Below, one piece after another: positions 23,326 to 33,853 of a stretch of DNA of 64,000 nucleotides. Positions within the stretch are counted from its first letter, which is position 1. Each line of letters opens with the position of its first letter. A model generated the notes under the pieces. The model was not told the DNA's origin, did not search any database, and worked only from the letters and a program-made list of their open reading frames with translations. The stretch is taken from assembly GCA_025210775.1 (NCBI GenBank), contig JAOARB010000013.1, forward strand, positions 272,306 to 336,305, in the 5' to 3' direction. The translations under genes were made by a program, and so were the position numbers. This DNA comes from Prolixibacteraceae bacterium. GTDB lineage: Bacteria > Bacteroidota > Bacteroidia > Bacteroidales > Prolixibacteraceae.

Positions 23326-26300
23326 TTAAAAGTTTAATTGAACACCAAATAAGAAAGTTCTAGAAGTTGGATAAACACCATAATCGATTCCCATATTCCA
23401 TATATTCTGTGAACTTGTCTCAGGATCATATCCAGTATAATCAGTAATCGTAAATAGATTTTGACCACTCACATAGACTCTTAATTTCTCAATATTTACA
23501 CTCTCCAACATACTTTTAGGGAAAGTATAACCAAACTGTAACGATTTAAGTCTTAGATAAGAACCATTTTCAATATATCTATCCGAGATACGTGAATTAT
23601 TTGTGTCATCCTGTACAGGACGAGGAATATTTGTATCTGTATTGGTTGGAGTCCAATAATCTAATGTTGTATCCCAATAATTAAAGTTTCCTACCATTGA
23701 TTCACCATAGTAACGAGGAAGATTAAAAATCTTATTTCCATGTTTACCATTAAAGAAAATAGACATGTCAAAACCTTTGTAAGCCATATTGACATTCAAA
23801 CTATATTCAAAATCTGGTAATGCAGAACCAGTACTTGTAATGTCATTACTATCAATCTTTTTATCTCCATTTACATCTACAAAACGAATGTCCCCTGGTT
23901 TAGCAACACCTTCTTGTGCAGAGCCAATAATTTCTGATTCATTCTGGAAAATTCCATCAGTTTTGTAAGTATAGAAAGAGCCAATAGATTCACCCACGAT
24001 GGTCCATACTGCAGGTATCTTATAATCGACATTACTTCCTTTTTGAATATCAATACCATCACCCAAACGAATCACTTCATTCTTAATGGTAGACAAGGTT
24101 GCAGCAGCATCCCAAGTAAAATCACCTTTTTTGTCTCTTACCCCTACTTCAAATTCCCATCCACTGTTTTTCATCTCACCAATGTTCATCATCTGTGATG
24201 TCATTCCACTAGATGCAGGAAGTGGTTGGTTTACTAAAATGTCTTTTCTTGTACTTGTAAAGTAGTTTACTGATCCATAAACCATATCTTCAAGAAGTCC
24301 AAAATCAAAACCTAAATTGGTATCAACAGATTCTTCCCAACGATAATCATCAATATACATTCCAGATGGATAAGCACCACCTGTTAAGGTTCCTCCCCAT
24401 ACGTAAGAATAACCAGCTTTCATTAAACCTTGATAGAAATAATTTTTCAAATTATCATCACTACCCAGTTTACCCCAACTAGCACGAACCTTTAAACGAC
24501 TTACTACATCTGCTAATGGTTCCCAGAAATTCTCACGATGAACGTTCCATCCAGCAGAGAAAGAAGGGAAAACACCATATCTATAATCCTCAGAGAATTT
24601 TGATGTTCCATCACGCCTTACTGTAGCTTGGAATAGATATTTACTATCGTAACTATAATTTATACGACCAAATACAGAAGCTCTGTTAAAGGTGTATTCA
24701 GTACCCCAACCACTGAAAGTTCCACCTTGCCCTGCATTAATTGTATTAAAATTCTCATCAGGGAAACCTGCTGGATTGCCTTTGGCATCTTTTCCTTCAG
24801 CACTCACTCCATGATTACGAGCATATTGACTTTGAATAGATCCACCACCAAGAACATCAAAACCATGTTTATCTAATTCGAAATGATAACTTACTGTTGG
24901 TTCAATCAAATATTGAGAATAATGAGTTGTTCCTTCTTCATTTTTCGGGAATTCCACCAAGTCTTTTGGATTAACTTGATAAGATGGATGATGCTTTCTA
25001 TAATTATAGAAATTGTTTCTATAACCTGTGTTCAACTTAACATACAAACCATCGATTACTTCCATACTTGCCATCAAGTTGGTATTGATATCTGTATTCT
25101 TTGTTTTGTACTCATTTAAATTCTGTTCACCTACAGGATTATTCTCTGCAGCTGAAGTATAATCAGAATATCCATAACCATTTTTCTTTGTTTCATCATA
25201 TACTGGAACAAAAGGAGTAATACGGTTGATTCGGAAAATAGAAGTTGTAAATTCATTACTATTACTCTGGGCAATAGAGATATTAGGTGAGATCGTTAGT
25301 TTACCTATCTTCATATCTAACTTCAAACGAGTACTTAACTTGTTATAGTCTGTACCAATAACAACCCCTTCTTGATCAAAATATCCAGCAGAAAAAAGGA
25401 AGCTAATATCCTCTGTTCCTCCTGTAAAATTCAAGTTATAATTTTGCATCAAACCAGTACGATACATTGCATCTTGCCAATCAGTATTCGCAAACTTACT
25501 TGCATCATCGTTATGCCACTGACCTAACTGAGTCATTTTGCTTGGATCAACACCTGCTGCAGTCTCATTAGCAATTGTATTTTCATATGCAGCACGGTTA
25601 ACTTTCAACCAATCGGCTGAAGAAGTCATCAATGGCAATGTTTTAGCCACTGTTTGAGGCCCAGCATAAGCAGAAAAACTAACTTTTACTTTTCCTTCTT
25701 TACCTTTTTTAGTCGTCACGATAACAACCCCATTTGCAGCACGTGAACCGTAGATAGCAGCAGACGAAGCATCTTTAAGAACTTCCATTGAAGAAATATC
25801 ATCTGGATTGATATTGTTTATATCACCCTCTACTCCATCAATGATGTATAATGGTGTATTTCCACCAAAAGAAGCAACACCACGAACACGTACAGATATA
25901 CCTGCTCCTGGAGCACCACTAGATGCAGACACAGAAACACCAGATACACGTCCTTGCAACGACTCTGCAGGAGTAGCTACTGCCACTTTCTGCATATCTT
26001 CAGACTTTACAGAAGATACAGCACCAGTCAAATCCGATTTCTTTTGAATACCGTAAGCGACAATAACCACCTCGTCAAGATCTGTACGATCTTCCACTAA
26101 AGCAACATTTAAGGTTGTTTTACCACCCACTGCAATCGTTTGCGATTTATATCCAACGTAAGAAAAAGACAGAGAACCTTTAGCAGGAACTTTTATCGTA
26201 TAATTACCATCAAAATCAGTAATAATACCTTTAGTTGTTCCAACAAGTAATACTGTCACACCAGGGATAGGTGCACCACTTTCATCAATCACTTGTCCTT

Positions 26301-26751
26301 TTACAGTAACCTCCTCTTGTTGAGCACGAACAGCGTTAGTTACTGTTACTTTGCTTTTTGAAGACTCATTAAAAATTAATACTTGTTGTGCCTTTAGTTC
26401 ATAGTCAAGATTGGTACTTTTAAGCACCTCATCCATCACTACATTTAGATCTGCACTATTACAATGTACAGATACATTTTGATAGGGAGAGACATCTTCT
26501 GGGGAATAAATAATATTGCGATTTGACTCTTGTTGCAAATCGTCTAATACAGTCTTCAGCTCCACATTATTATATGCTAACTGAATGGCATTGGATAATT
26601 TTGTGTAATTTGTGCTAACACGAGATTCTGCTTGTGAATAGCTACTATTCATTACAAATAGAGCGAAAATTACGAAGCATAAACTCTTGATGGACAAGAA
26701 ATGTCTACGACATCTGCCCACACTTACCTCAAGTTTAGACAATGAAATCAT
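23326..26751 (-). CDS. SusC-like TonB-dependent receptor with STN signalling domain
   Basis: 1141 residues. After an N-terminal membrane-targeting segment comes an STN domain (about 50-130, NVELKTVLDDLQQESNRNIIYSP), a carboxypeptidase-regulatory-like domain (about 150-235, GQVIDESGAPIPGVTVLLVGTTKG), the TonB box/plug (about 240-360, ESLQGRVSGVSV, MEVLKDASSAAIYGSRAANGVVIVTTKKG) and a long beta-barrel ending in a C-terminal Phe. It imports glycan fragments with SusD and TonB energy. The STN domain is the part that talks to a FecR anti-sigma factor, and genes for FecR and an ECF sigma lie directly upstream. This supports a trans-envelope signalling loop in which substrate binding at the barrel activates the sigma factor. 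Confidence 0.96.
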   Translation of the reverse strand: MISLSKLEVSVGRCRRHFLSIKSLCFVIFALFVMNSSYSQAESRVSTNYTKLSNAIQLAYNNVELKTVLDDLQQESNRNIIYSPEDVSPYQNVSVHCNSADLNVVMDEVLKSTNLDYELKAQQVLIFNESSKSKVTVTNAVRAQQEEVTVKGQVIDESGAPIPGVTVLLVGTTKGIITDFDGNYTIKVPAKGSLSFSYVGYKSQTIAVGGKTTLNVALVEDRTDLDEVVIVAYGIQKKSDLTGAVSSVKSEDMQKVAVATPAESLQGRVSGVSVSASSGAPGAGISVRVRGVASFGGNTPLYIIDGVEGDINNINPDDISSMEVLKDASSAAIYGSRAANGVVIVTTKKGKEGKVKVSFSAYAGPQTVAKTLPLMTSSADWLKVNRAAYENTIANETAAGVDPSKMTQLGQWHNDDASKFANTDWQDAMYRTGLMQNYNLNFTGGTEDISFLFSAGYFDQEGVVIGTDYNKLSTRLKLDMKIGKLTISPNISIAQSNSNEFTTSIFRINRITPFVPVYDETKKNGYGYSDYTSAAENNPVGEQNLNEYKTKNTDINTNLMASMEVIDGLYVKLNTGYRNNFYNYRKHHPSYQVNPKDLVEFPKNEEGTTHYSQYLIEPTVSYHFELDKHGFDVLGGGSIQSQYARNHGVSAEGKDAKGNPAGFPDENFNTINAGQGGTFSGWGTEYTFNRASVFGRINYSYDSKYLFQATVRRDGTSKFSEDYRYGVFPSFSAGWNVHRENFWEPLADVVSRLKVRASWGKLGSDDNLKNYFYQGLMKAGYSYVWGGTLTGGAYPSGMYIDDYRWEESVDTNLGFDFGLLEDMVYGSVNYFTSTRKDILVNQPLPASSGMTSQMMNIGEMKNSGWEFEVGVRDKKGDFTWDAAATLSTIKNEVIRLGDGIDIQKGSNVDYKIPAVWTIVGESIGSFYTYKTDGIFQNESEIIGSAQEGVAKPGDIRFVDVNGDKKIDSNDITSTGSALPDFEYSLNVNMAYKGFDMSIFFNGKHGNKIFNLPRYYGESMVGNFNYWDTTLDYWTPTNTDTNIPRPVQDDTNNSRISDRYIENGSYLRLKSLQFGYTFPKSMLESVNIEKLRVYVSGQNLFTITDYTGYDPETSSQNIWNMGIDYGVYPTSRTFLFGVQLNF

Positions 26752-26814
26752 AAATGCTATTTTAGATATTAGTTTCTACTTTGGAGGTACAAGAGCAATG
26801 ATTCAAATAAAGGA

Positions 26815-27729
26815 TTACTCTATCACAAACATCTCGCCCTCCTTTTTATAATTGGTTTTTGTTACTTTAGTTAATGCATACAACATCGACTCAACAGAAT
26901 CAGTGACATTAAAAACACCTGATACTCTTCTATCTCTTAGTCGACTTTCCTTGACCATTATCTCCACTCCTTTTTCTGTAGCAATACGTTTTACAACTGA
27001 AGACAAACGCTCTTCATGAAAACGTATCTTACCTTCACTCCAAGAAGTTCTTAACGCCACATTCACATTAGAGATAACCATCTTTCCACTATTATTTACA
27101 ACAACTTGTTGATTTGGTTTTATCAACTGTTGCTTCTCATCCACTTGAAGTGCAATTGAACCCTCCACAAGAGTTGCTTCTAGTTGCGCTTCGTTATTAT
27201 CTACAACAAAAGTGGTTCCCAAGACTTTTATATCACCGCAATCTCCCATTACAACAAAAGGTCTTTTACTATCATGAGTTACTTTAAACATTGCTTCCCC
27301 CTTAAGGTAGACTTTACGGATTCCAGAAAAATCACTCTTAACAACAAGGACTGCTGCTTTATTTAAAGTTACAATCGAATTATCTTGCAACACAATTTCT
27401 TTTACTGTAGCGGAATTATTGGCATAAGATTGGAATTCCTTTTTGCTATTGATTCTAAGAAAAGCATTCCAAAGACCACCAATAAGCAACATAGAAGCTG
27501 CTACTGTCCAAATCCAATTCAAATCAAGTGATCTTTTTTTCCCAATTTTGGACAACACTTTATTTTGCATCTTAGAAGCATTGGCACTTCCCTTCGTCAA
27601 ATTATCTAACTTACCTTCTAAGGCATATTGATCTTCTCTATCAAAGCTTGCTAACTCTGACTGTTCTTCCTCTGTTAGATTTCCCAACAAGGACTTTGAC
27701 TTTAATATGTAATATCTTTCTTCGTTCAT
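26815..27729 (-). CDS. FecR-family anti-sigma factor
   Basis: 304 residues: cytoplasmic N-terminal part (1-70), one membrane helix (about 71-92, LNWIWTVAASMLLIGGLWN), FecR periplasmic domain (about 105-215, VKEIVLQDNSIVTLNKAAVL, GEAMFKVTHDSKRPFVV, VLGTTFVVD) and a C-terminal STN-like domain (about 230-304, RFHEERLSSVVKRIATEKGVEI). It should hold the ECF sigma inactive until the SusC STN domain signals ligand. It lies between the sigma and SusC genes, with gaps of 98 and 63 bases. Confidence 0.93.
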   Translation of the reverse strand: MNEERYYILKSKSLLGNLTEEEQSELASFDREDQYALEGKLDNLTKGSANASKMQNKVLSKIGKKRSLDLNWIWTVAASMLLIGGLWNAFLRINSKKEFQSYANNSATVKEIVLQDNSIVTLNKAAVLVVKSDFSGIRKVYLKGEAMFKVTHDSKRPFVVMGDCGDIKVLGTTFVVDNNEAQLEATLVEGSIALQVDEKQQLIKPNQQVVVNNSGKMVISNVNVALRTSWSEGKIRFHEERLSSVVKRIATEKGVEIMVKESRLRDRRVSGVFNVTDSVESMLYALTKVTKTNYKKEGEMFVIE

Positions 27730-27827
27730 AAATTAAACTGACTATATACATAGACTTGGAAAAAATGAAAATCCCCCTATGTAAAAGTTATTTTTTTCTT
27801 CTTTTTTTCACAAAACAAACTAACACA

Positions 27828-28397
27828 CTAAATTTCAACCATTTCATGCAACTTCTTTAATGCTCTTGCTAATGTATTTTCTACTGTTTTAGGTGATATA
27901 GAAAGAATATCTCCAATCTCCTTCTGCTTTAATCCATTTATTTTTGCCATAATCAACACCTCCTTACACCTTTCTGGAAGATCATCGATCTTTCTCATAA
28001 TAAAATGATAAAGTTCTTTTGAGATCCAATCGTCTTCCAACGAACGGAAATCACTATATTTCAAATACTCTTCATCCACCTTGTCTCCATCCAACAGAGG
28101 TTTCTTTCTACTTATTTCACTAAGAGCTTTATTACGCACAGAAGTAACTAAATAACGACGTAAGTGAAGTATTTCACGCACATTGGTGCGTTGGTTCCAA
28201 AAATTGACAAAGACATCACTCACCACCTCTTCTGCTAGTTCTCTGTTTTTAACCAATGAAAATGCATATCTCAACAGGTCATCATTATATTGTTGTATAA
28301 CTTGTTTCAATGCTCTCTCGGATCCCAAAGCAAGTCGTCCTAAAGTGATAGAATCAATATTTTCTTTTTGTTTCATCTGTTTTACTAAAATCACCAC
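27828..28397 (-). CDS. ECF RNA polymerase sigma factor (FecI-like)
   Basis: Sigma-70 family, group IV. Region 2 is at about 25-95 (YNDDLLRYAFSLVKNRELAEEVVSDVFVNFWNQR) and region 4 at about 125-185 (DLPERCKEVLIMAKINGLKQKEIGDILSISPKTVENTLARALKKL). The longest frame starts with GTG at 28397; the in-frame ATG at 28376 (MKQKENID) is a more natural start and gives 182 residues. Paired with the FecR gene downstream, it should drive transcription of the susCD genes. Its own promoter would lie in the long interval to the right. Confidence 0.93.
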   Translation of the reverse strand: MVILVKQMKQKENIDSITLGRLALGSERALKQVIQQYNDDLLRYAFSLVKNRELAEEVVSDVFVNFWNQRTNVREILHLRRYLVTSVRNKALSEISRKKPLLDGDKVDEEYLKYSDFRSLEDDWISKELYHFIMRKIDDLPERCKEVLIMAKINGLKQKEIGDILSISPKTVENTLARALKKLHEMVEI

Positions 28398-29615
28398 GTT
28401 TCACATTTCAATAAATCATTAATGGAATAACTAACCATCAGACATTCAAGCCTATTTTTATCATCTAATAAAAATAGCAAATAGTTAAAACTAAAATAGT
28501 GATTAATACAAGGACATTTGTTTTGGAAATAAATCATTTCGTTGTGGGGATTTTTACTAAACGCACACTTTCGTATGTACAACATTACCATTCATATAAA
28601 TAATGTTTACACTACATATTTAAACAGATATTTAATAAGATTTTGCTCAAAAGATAAAGACAGATAGTATTGAAGCAAGTCGATCTATTTTATGAAGAAA
28701 TAGTAGCCATATAAAGTGAAGTCGTTAATCATATAGTTAGACAAATAGATAATGGTTCTCATGTCGACTTTTGGGTTTTAATTTTTCAAGCTGACATCTC
28801 AAAGATAAATTTTGCAATAAATCTTTCCGATTATAAGCACATGCTAGAGAACACCCTACCAGTAGGCTTTAGATTTTTCTATACATCCCTTAGTTGACAG
28901 AACTTAAAAATGTAATATTTCCAATAAAAAACGATCAAACGAATCGAATGAGTGTCTGAAAACCCAGAGATAATTAAATTAATTTTGCAAAAATCAGTGC
29001 AGATTTATCAAACTCAATCATATAAATTGAGTCAAGAATTAAATTATCTAAACCAAATAATACTTTCTTTTAAATTTAGTCAATATAACCACTATTTCTT
29101 GGTCAGATTATTCTCATTTTAACTTCATATCAACTTCACTTGAGAGCGAGCTTGACATAACGTATAAATGAACTTGATATGAAGTTGATATAAAGTTATA
29201 GTGAAATTGACATGAAATTATACCCTGTTTAGTAGTTCTCAGTTGAGTGCTTTTTTATCTTATCTTCAAACATTTTGTGAGCCCTATTTATACTCCCTTT
29301 TTCACTAAAAATAAAAAAGAGAACGAGTTACAACACTCTTTGAACCCCAAAACAGATACACTTTATTCTAAAATCTTAACTACGCGAATATGCACAAGTA
29401 TCCAATAAGAAACGGGCTTCATCATCAAATTTAAAACCCGTAATATTCTAATCATTTAAACTAAAAAAACGAATAACAATATAATATTACCTATTTTCTT
29501 GAACAAATCACCATTGTGTTCAATATAGTAATAATCAATCCTCATTTATTGGTATTGATCTAAGTATCATATTTCCATTGCTTTGTAATAACGAACAACG
29601 TTCATCAATAGAGTT
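28398..29615. other. gene-free divergent interval with a repeat element
   Basis: About 1.2 kb between the ECF sigma gene (-) and the TetR gene (+). It contains the second 11-bp-unit palindrome (29113-29216). The remainder is AT-rich with no credible frame or RNA gene that I can see. Both flanking promoters must lie here. Confidence 0.55.
29113..29216. repeat. palindromic array of 11-bp units (copy 2, TTCATATCAAC type)
   Basis: Left units end in AAC at 29113-29123 and 29124-29134 (TTCATATCAAC exact), then a divergent unit. Right units are CTTGATATGAA (29173), GTTGATATAAA (29184), GTTATAGTGAA (29195) and ATTGACATGAA (29206). The reverse complement aligns with the repeat at 4651-4765 through at least six units, including the non-repeated centre. 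It is therefore a second inverted copy of the same dispersed element. Confidence 0.78.
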
Positions 29616-30233
29616 ATGCAAAAGAAGAAATATGAGTATAAAAAACGTGTAACAGAAGTTGCAAGAGAAGAGTTTTTTGACAAAGGATACAAAGAAACAT
29701 CAATGCGATCCATCTCACAAAAATCGAAAGTAGGATTAAGTAATATATACAACTACTTTAAAAATAAGGATGATATTCTTAAAGAGATTCTTTCCCCATT
29801 AATTTCAGAATTAACACTTTTATTAAATGAACATAACGAACCCCAACACATTGATCTAAGAGTATTCTACTCTAATCAGATTTTAGATCATAACATCCAG
29901 CGTTATCTTCATTTGGTAACAAAATACAAGAGAGAGTTAAAATTATTACTATTCGATTCGCAAGGTTCAATTTATGAAGATTTTAAAGAAGATCTTATTC
30001 AACTCCAAACGAAAATAGGATTAGAATATATGGAGAAGATGAAAGAAAAATATCCCAATATAAACACAAATATCTCCTCATTCTTTATCCATAACATTGG
30101 ATCATGGTTTGTCAATACCCTAGCTGAAATTGTTTCACATGAACTTACCCAAGAAGAGATCAGTGAATTCTTCCTTGACTATATAAGGTTTTCCACCGCA
30201 GGATGGGATAAAATTATGAATAAAAGTAATTAA
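29616..30233 (+). CDS. TetR/AcrR family transcriptional regulator
   Basis: 205 residues. The N-terminal TetR helix-turn-helix (about 10-57) has VAREEFFDKGYKETSMRSISQKSKVGLSNIYNYFKNKDDIL. The C-terminal ligand-binding helices are variable. It lies 24 bases before an ABC transporter pair on the same strand, so it very likely controls that operon, including its own transcription. The effector is unknown; for transporters of this type a siderophore, porphyrin or toxic compound would be plausible. Confidence 0.93.
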   Translation: MQKKKYEYKKRVTEVAREEFFDKGYKETSMRSISQKSKVGLSNIYNYFKNKDDILKEILSPLISELTLLLNEHNEPQHIDLRVFYSNQILDHNIQRYLHLVTKYKRELKLLLFDSQGSIYEDFKEDLIQLQTKIGLEYMEKMKEKYPNINTNISSFFIHNIGSWFVNTLAEIVSHELTQEEISEFFLDYIRFSTAGWDKIMNKSN

Positions 30234-30257
30234 TAATAATCAATTCAATATACAAAC

Positions 30258-32000
30258 ATGAAAACACTAATAAGATTGCAAAAGTATATGCAAAATAGGC
30301 GTATACTAATTCCTGGGGCGTTATTATTATCGTCACTTGGAGCTGTAGCAAATCTACTTCCTTTTCTCTTCATCTGGTACATCGTAAAAGATTTGTTAAC
30401 AATACACACTATTTCTGATATCAGTTATGCATATAAAGCTCTAGGAGCTGCGTTTACAGGCGTTATTCTGTATTATTTAGCACTTCTTCTCTCCCATCTC
30501 GCTGCATTTAGAGCAGAATGTAATATCAGAAGATATTCGATGAAAAAAATAATTCGAATGCCATTAGGCTTCTTTGATTTTCATACCAGTGGAGAGATCC
30601 GAAAAGTAATTGACGAGAATGCAAGTATTACCCACACTTTTCTTGCACATCAACTTCCAGATATAGCAGGGACACTTCTTATGCCATTAATTACACTTGG
30701 ATTCACATGGTTTATTGATTGGAGACTAACCATTGCCTGTATGATTCCTTTGGTCTTTGCAATGTTTGCAATATCAATGATGATGGGTAAAAGTGGACAT
30801 AAAATGATGACTGCCTATATGGATAAATTAGAAAACATGAATACCGAATCTGTAGAATACATTCGTGGTATTCCTGTGGTTAAAGTTTTCCAACAAACCG
30901 TATTCTCGTTTAAAAATTTTTATAACAGTATTATTCAATACAGAGACTTAGTAATTCAATATACAAAATGGTGTAAAACACCAATGTCATTGTATACTGT
31001 CATTATTCATGCATTTTCTTTTATTATCATTCCAGTAGGAATTATATTACTTGCAGGTTCAGGACAAGAAACAACCACCATACTAACCAATATACTTTTA
31101 TTTGTTCTTCTCACACCGATTTTCTCTCAAATTATCATGCGTAGCATGTACCTATCGGAAGCAATTAGACAAGCAGAAGAAGCAATAGATAGAATAGACA
31201 AACTAACGAATTTCTCAAATATCCAGTTTGGAGAAAGTGAATCAGAGAAACAAGATCTTTCAATAACATTTAAGAATGTTGATTTCCAATATCCTCTTTC
31301 GAATAAAAAAGCATTGGATAATGTCAACTTTCAAATACGTCAGGGCGAAACATATGCACTTGTAGGTCCTTCTGGCAGTGGTAAAACTACTCTAGCAAGA
31401 ATGATTCCACGCTTTTGGGAACCAAGTCATGGAAAGATATATCTAGGATCCACTCCTATAAATGAGATATCTTCGAAAGCGTTAATGAATCAAGTATCAT
31501 TTGTTTTTCAAAACACACAACTTTTCAAAAAAAGTATAAAAGAGAATATCACCTATGGACAAGAAAACAAAACAGAACAACAGATATGGAAGGCAATAGA
31601 TGCTGCTCAATGTCGAGATATTATTGAGAAATTCCCTCATGGGCTTGAAACAATGATTGGAACCAAAGGGATTTATTTATCACAAGGAGAGCAACAAAGA
31701 ATCGCACTTGCACGAGCAATATTGAAAGATGCCCCAATAGTTGTGCTAGACGAAGCTACTGCATTTGCAGATCCTGAAAATGAACACCTCATCCAACAAG
31801 CATTAACAGCCCTTACCAGAGGTAAAACGGTGATTACAATAGCACACAGACTTTCCAATGTTGTCAATGCAGATAAGATTTTAGTTCTAGAATCAGGAAG
31901 AATACACGAACACGGAACTCATGACCAGCTTCTTGAGAAAGACGGATTATATAATCGCATGTGGAAAGAATACCAAGAATCAACAGAGTGGACATTATAA
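30258..32000 (+). CDS. ABC exporter half-transporter (IrtA/YbtP-like), subunit 1
   Basis: 580 residues: six-helix type I exporter membrane domain (about 15-310) and ATPase domain (about 335-575). Walker A GPSGSGKTT near 370, Walker B IVVLDEATAFADPENE near 494, H-loop TIAHRLS. The signature reads LSQGEQQRIALARAI, with Gln in place of the usual second Gly (LSGGE), and the D-loop region is AFADPE rather than the common SALD. The ATAFADPENE string is typical of IrtA/YbtP-type siderophore transporters as I know them. It should form a heterodimer with the next gene, which has canonical motifs, giving one degenerate ATP site. Substrate and direction are not certain. Confidence 0.88.
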   Translation: MKTLIRLQKYMQNRRILIPGALLLSSLGAVANLLPFLFIWYIVKDLLTIHTISDISYAYKALGAAFTGVILYYLALLLSHLAAFRAECNIRRYSMKKIIRMPLGFFDFHTSGEIRKVIDENASITHTFLAHQLPDIAGTLLMPLITLGFTWFIDWRLTIACMIPLVFAMFAISMMMGKSGHKMMTAYMDKLENMNTESVEYIRGIPVVKVFQQTVFSFKNFYNSIIQYRDLVIQYTKWCKTPMSLYTVIIHAFSFIIIPVGIILLAGSGQETTTILTNILLFVLLTPIFSQIIMRSMYLSEAIRQAEEAIDRIDKLTNFSNIQFGESESEKQDLSITFKNVDFQYPLSNKKALDNVNFQIRQGETYALVGPSGSGKTTLARMIPRFWEPSHGKIYLGSTPINEISSKALMNQVSFVFQNTQLFKKSIKENITYGQENKTEQQIWKAIDAAQCRDIIEKFPHGLETMIGTKGIYLSQGEQQRIALARAILKDAPIVVLDEATAFADPENEHLIQQALTALTRGKTVITIAHRLSNVVNADKILVLESGRIHEHGTHDQLLEKDGLYNRMWKEYQESTEWTL

Positions 32001-32012
32001 TTGATAGAAATC

Positions 32013-33761
32013 ATGATAAAATATTTACAACATAGATTTGCATTAACAGAAGACGGAGCAAAAGACTTAATTAAAGGAGTGATTTTCACCACTCTACTTA
32101 ATCTTGCATTAATGCTTCCTATGATCTATTTCTTTATCTTTATAGATCAGTATTTTCCTCTTGAACACCAACATGAATTCACGACAACATGGGGATTCTT
32201 TGAATTTACAGCTCTTGGATTATTCTTTTGTCTAATCATTTATACTGTAGCTATATTTCAATACGACAGCGTATATACTGCCGTTTATGATGAAAGTTCC
32301 AATAGAAGAATTCACTTGGCTGAAAAATTAAGAAAACTTCCTCTATCATTTTTTGGGAAGAAAAACCTTTCGGATCTAAGTGCAACACTTATGAATGATG
32401 CAACAGATTTAGAGCATACATTTTCTCATGCAGTACCACAATTAATGGCATCGATATTCTCTATTTCTCTTGCTTTCACAGGACTATTTATTTATAATTG
32501 GAAATTATCATTAGCACTGTTTTGGGTCATTCCAATTTCTGTGATATGCATCTTTATTTCAAAAAAGAAGATGAACAAATCAAACATAAAAATATACGAA
32601 CAAAAAAGAGCAGTAACAGAAAAGATACAAGAAGGTATTGACCTAGTACAGGAAATCAAATCTTATCATCAAGAAAATAATTACGACAAAGAGCTAGATA
32701 AAGAAATTGAACTTCATGAAAAGGATCTTATCAAAGGAGAATTAATGAATGGTGCATTGGTAAATCTAACTCAGGTAATATTAAAACTAGGCCTTCCTAG
32801 TGTAATTATTGTTGGATCATATTTATTAATACAAAGCCAAATATCCATTTTTGTATTTTTAGTATTTCTCACTCTCGGCACACAAATATACACCCCAGTA
32901 CACGAGTTATTTAATAATCTCGCGGCTCTCTTCTTCTTAGATGTTAGAATAAGAAGGATGAATGAAATACAGGAAATACCATCTCAAGATGGGATTAAGA
33001 GTTTTACTCCATTAAACTATAATATAGAGTTTAATCATGTTTCTTTTAGTTATGAAGAAGGAACTCCCGTACTTGAAGATGTTTCTTTTACGGCTAAACA
33101 AGGAGAAATTACAGCACTAATAGGTCCTTCTGGAGGAGGTAAAAGTACAGCAACAAGACTAGCCGCTCGCTTTTGGGATGTTAAAAAAGGGAATATCACA
33201 CTTGGAAGTAAAGATATTAAAGATGTTGACCCAGAAACATTATTAGAGTCTTATTCTATAGTATTCCAAGATGTAGTTCTTTTCAACTCAACGATAATGG
33301 ATAATATTCGTATTGGTAGAAAGGATGCGACAGACCAAGAAGTTATGAATGCAGCTAAACTTGCACAATGTGAAGATTTTATTCAAGAATTACCACAAAA
33401 ATATGATACTGTAATCAGTGAAAATGGAGAAACACTTTCAGGAGGAGAAAGACAAAGATTGTCTATCGCAAGAGCTTTATTGAAAGATGCTCCAATAATT
33501 CTTTTAGATGAAGCTACAGCTTCTTTAGATGTAGAGAATGAATCTAAAATTCAAAAAGCAATCACACGACTGATAAAAGATAAGACAGTGATTATTATTG
33601 CCCACAAAATGAGGACTATTGCAAATGCACATAAAATAGTCGTTCTAAAAGGAGGGAAAGTGGCAGAAGAAGGAACACCCAAAGAATTAATGCAAGAAAA
33701 AGGACTTTTCTATTCTATGATGAACGAACAAAATCTAACTAAAGAGGTTATCTTAAACTAA
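32013..33761 (+). CDS. ABC exporter half-transporter (IrtB/YbtQ-like), subunit 2
   Basis: Membrane domain with six helices (about 15-310) and ATPase domain (about 335-580). Walker A GPSGGGKST near 371, signature LSGGERQRLSIARALL, Walker B IILLDEATASLDVENE, H-loop IIIAHKM. All motifs are canonical, unlike the partner. The frame is open from a TTG immediately after the previous stop (32001), but the ATG at 32013 is the better start and leaves a 12-base gap. It is the partner of the preceding half-transporter in an operon with the TetR gene and is closed by a terminator 25 bases downstream. Confidence 0.9.
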   Translation: MIKYLQHRFALTEDGAKDLIKGVIFTTLLNLALMLPMIYFFIFIDQYFPLEHQHEFTTTWGFFEFTALGLFFCLIIYTVAIFQYDSVYTAVYDESSNRRIHLAEKLRKLPLSFFGKKNLSDLSATLMNDATDLEHTFSHAVPQLMASIFSISLAFTGLFIYNWKLSLALFWVIPISVICIFISKKKMNKSNIKIYEQKRAVTEKIQEGIDLVQEIKSYHQENNYDKELDKEIELHEKDLIKGELMNGALVNLTQVILKLGLPSVIIVGSYLLIQSQISIFVFLVFLTLGTQIYTPVHELFNNLAALFFLDVRIRRMNEIQEIPSQDGIKSFTPLNYNIEFNHVSFSYEEGTPVLEDVSFTAKQGEITALIGPSGGGKSTATRLAARFWDVKKGNITLGSKDIKDVDPETLLESYSIVFQDVVLFNSTIMDNIRIGRKDATDQEVMNAAKLAQCEDFIQELPQKYDTVISENGETLSGGERQRLSIARALLKDAPIILLDEATASLDVENESKIQKAITRLIKDKTVIIIAHKMRTIANAHKIVVLKGGKVAEEGTPKELMQEKGLFYSMMNEQNLTKEVILN

Positions 33762-33785
33762 ATAATATAATTCAATATCTATTTG

Positions 33786-33830
33786 TACTCCTTAGTAATA
33801 GTAAGACGCTTTTACTAAGGAGTATTTTTA
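33786..33830 (+). terminator. terminator of the TetR-ABC operon
   Basis: 13-bp stem TACTCCTTAGTAA / TTACTAAGGAGTA around a 13-base loop, followed by TTTTTATT. Confidence 0.88.
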
Positions 33831-33853
33831 TTATTCTCAGAAGTCTAATATTG

